Source: Caldithrix sp.
GTDB taxonomy: Bacteria > KSB1 > UBA2214 > DYKH01
Length of the DNA stretch: 6,810 nucleotides
Direction: 5' to 3'
Assembly: GCA_020722685.1 (NCBI GenBank)
Contig: DYKH01000246.1
Span: 1 to 6,810, forward strand
The position numbers were made by a program, and so were the translations under genes. Position 1 is the stretch's first letter. Each line of letters begins with the position of its first letter. The notes beneath the pieces were generated by a model, which saw only the letters and a list, made by a program, of their open reading frames with translations, did no database searches and was not told where the DNA came from. This document shows positions 6,420-6,810 of the stretch, piece by piece.

Positions 6420-6810
6420 CTAAACCCTTAGCGAACCTCGGAACCCTCTGGCGGCGTAGTAACTTTCCGCGCCGTTGTGATACAAGAACACATGGCCGTA
6501 ACGTCGATCACAAAAGACGGCGCCGCCGAGTTTTCTAATCTCAGTAGGTGTTTTCACCCAGCTCGACGTTTTCGTATCGAATTCTCCCAGCTTCTGCAGC
6601 TCCCGATATTGTTCTTCCGTCAAAAGCTCAATGCCCATGGCAGTTGCCATTTCCTTAGCGCTATTCTCCGGCTTGTGTTCTTTCCTAGCGTCCAGCGCTT
6701 TACGGTCGTAACAAAGACTTCTGCGGCCTCTGGGACTTTCCGCTGAACAATCATAAAAAATGTATTCGCCCGTCTTTGATCATGACCAACAACATCCGGT
6801 TCACCGCCGG
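6420..6810 (-). pseudogene. DUF4256-family gene, 5' end cut by the window and frameshifted
   Basis: The 3' part encodes sequence that I recognise as the DUF4256 family, whose function is unknown. Characteristic blocks in order are GGEPDVVGHD (6808-6779), TGEYIFYDCSAESP, CYDRKALDARKEHKPEN, GIELLTEEQYRELQKLG, KTPTEIRKLGG, FCDRRYGHVFLYHNG and the C-terminal AESYYAARGFRGSLRV, ending at TAG (6422-6420). The first block is in a different frame from the rest. One base appears to be missing at the TTT run 6775-6777, so GHD is followed out of frame, and the downstream frame meets a stop (TGA, 6782-6780). Adding one A on the coding strand gives GHDQKTGEY, the length expected from the family as I remember it. 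Translation could restart at ATG 6650 for a 76-residue fragment, but that is probably not a functional protein. About two thirds of a usual family member is visible. It may be a true pseudogene or an assembly or sequencing error. Confidence 0.8.

Noticed and set aside
1..6810. A new defence system, mobile element or CRISPR array
   Set aside because: No transposase, integrase, nuclease, toxin-antitoxin pair, regularly spaced repeats or terminal inverted repeats were seen; the gene content is metabolic and housekeeping.

Overview
The window looks like bacterial chromosome of moderate GC, probably from the Verrucomicrobiota or the related Planctomycetota. This is an inference from family content: a formylglycine-type sulfatase with a twin-arginine signal, a second Tat-exported protein of unknown function, and a secreted alpha/beta hydrolase of the carbohydrate-esterase kind that these phyla carry in many copies. 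No rRNA, tRNA, transposase, phage or CRISPR signal was found, so the assignment is not firm. All six supported genes lie on the minus strand and are read from high to low coordinates.

In transcription order, the right edge (6810 to 6420) holds the 3' part of a DUF4256-family gene. It is broken by an apparent one-base deletion in a short homopolymer, and a terminator-like hairpin follows it. Then comes mrp (6211-5135), a DUF59 plus P-loop ATPase of the iron-sulfur cluster carrier family that lacks the usual C-terminal CxxC. A 486-base gene-poor stretch follows (5134-4649), containing a 7-base periodic repeat and a doubtful small reading frame on the plus strand. Next is a GTG-started helical-repeat (HEAT/ARM-like) protein of 209 residues (4648-4019).

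The left half is a three-gene set of exported proteins: sulfatase (3888-2341), an unknown Tat-exported protein (2184-1282) and an alpha/beta hydrolase/esterase (1170-247). Gaps are 156 and 111 bases, the direction is shared, and each gene has its own good Shine-Dalgarno sequence. The obvious reading is removal of sulfate and ester (acetyl or similar) groups from a polysaccharide outside the cytoplasm, with the unknown protein as an accessory. No glycoside hydrolase, polysaccharide lyase, transporter or sulfatase-maturing enzyme is visible here, so the pathway cannot be completed from this window.

The left edge (1-246) has no convincing gene and is dominated by a pyrimidine-rich low-complexity tract with four perfect copies of CTCTTT.

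Nothing here amounts to a clear new defence or mobile system. The points most worth a second look are the frameshifted DUF4256 gene, the cysteine-poor Mrp, and the unknown Tat protein between the sulfatase and the esterase.
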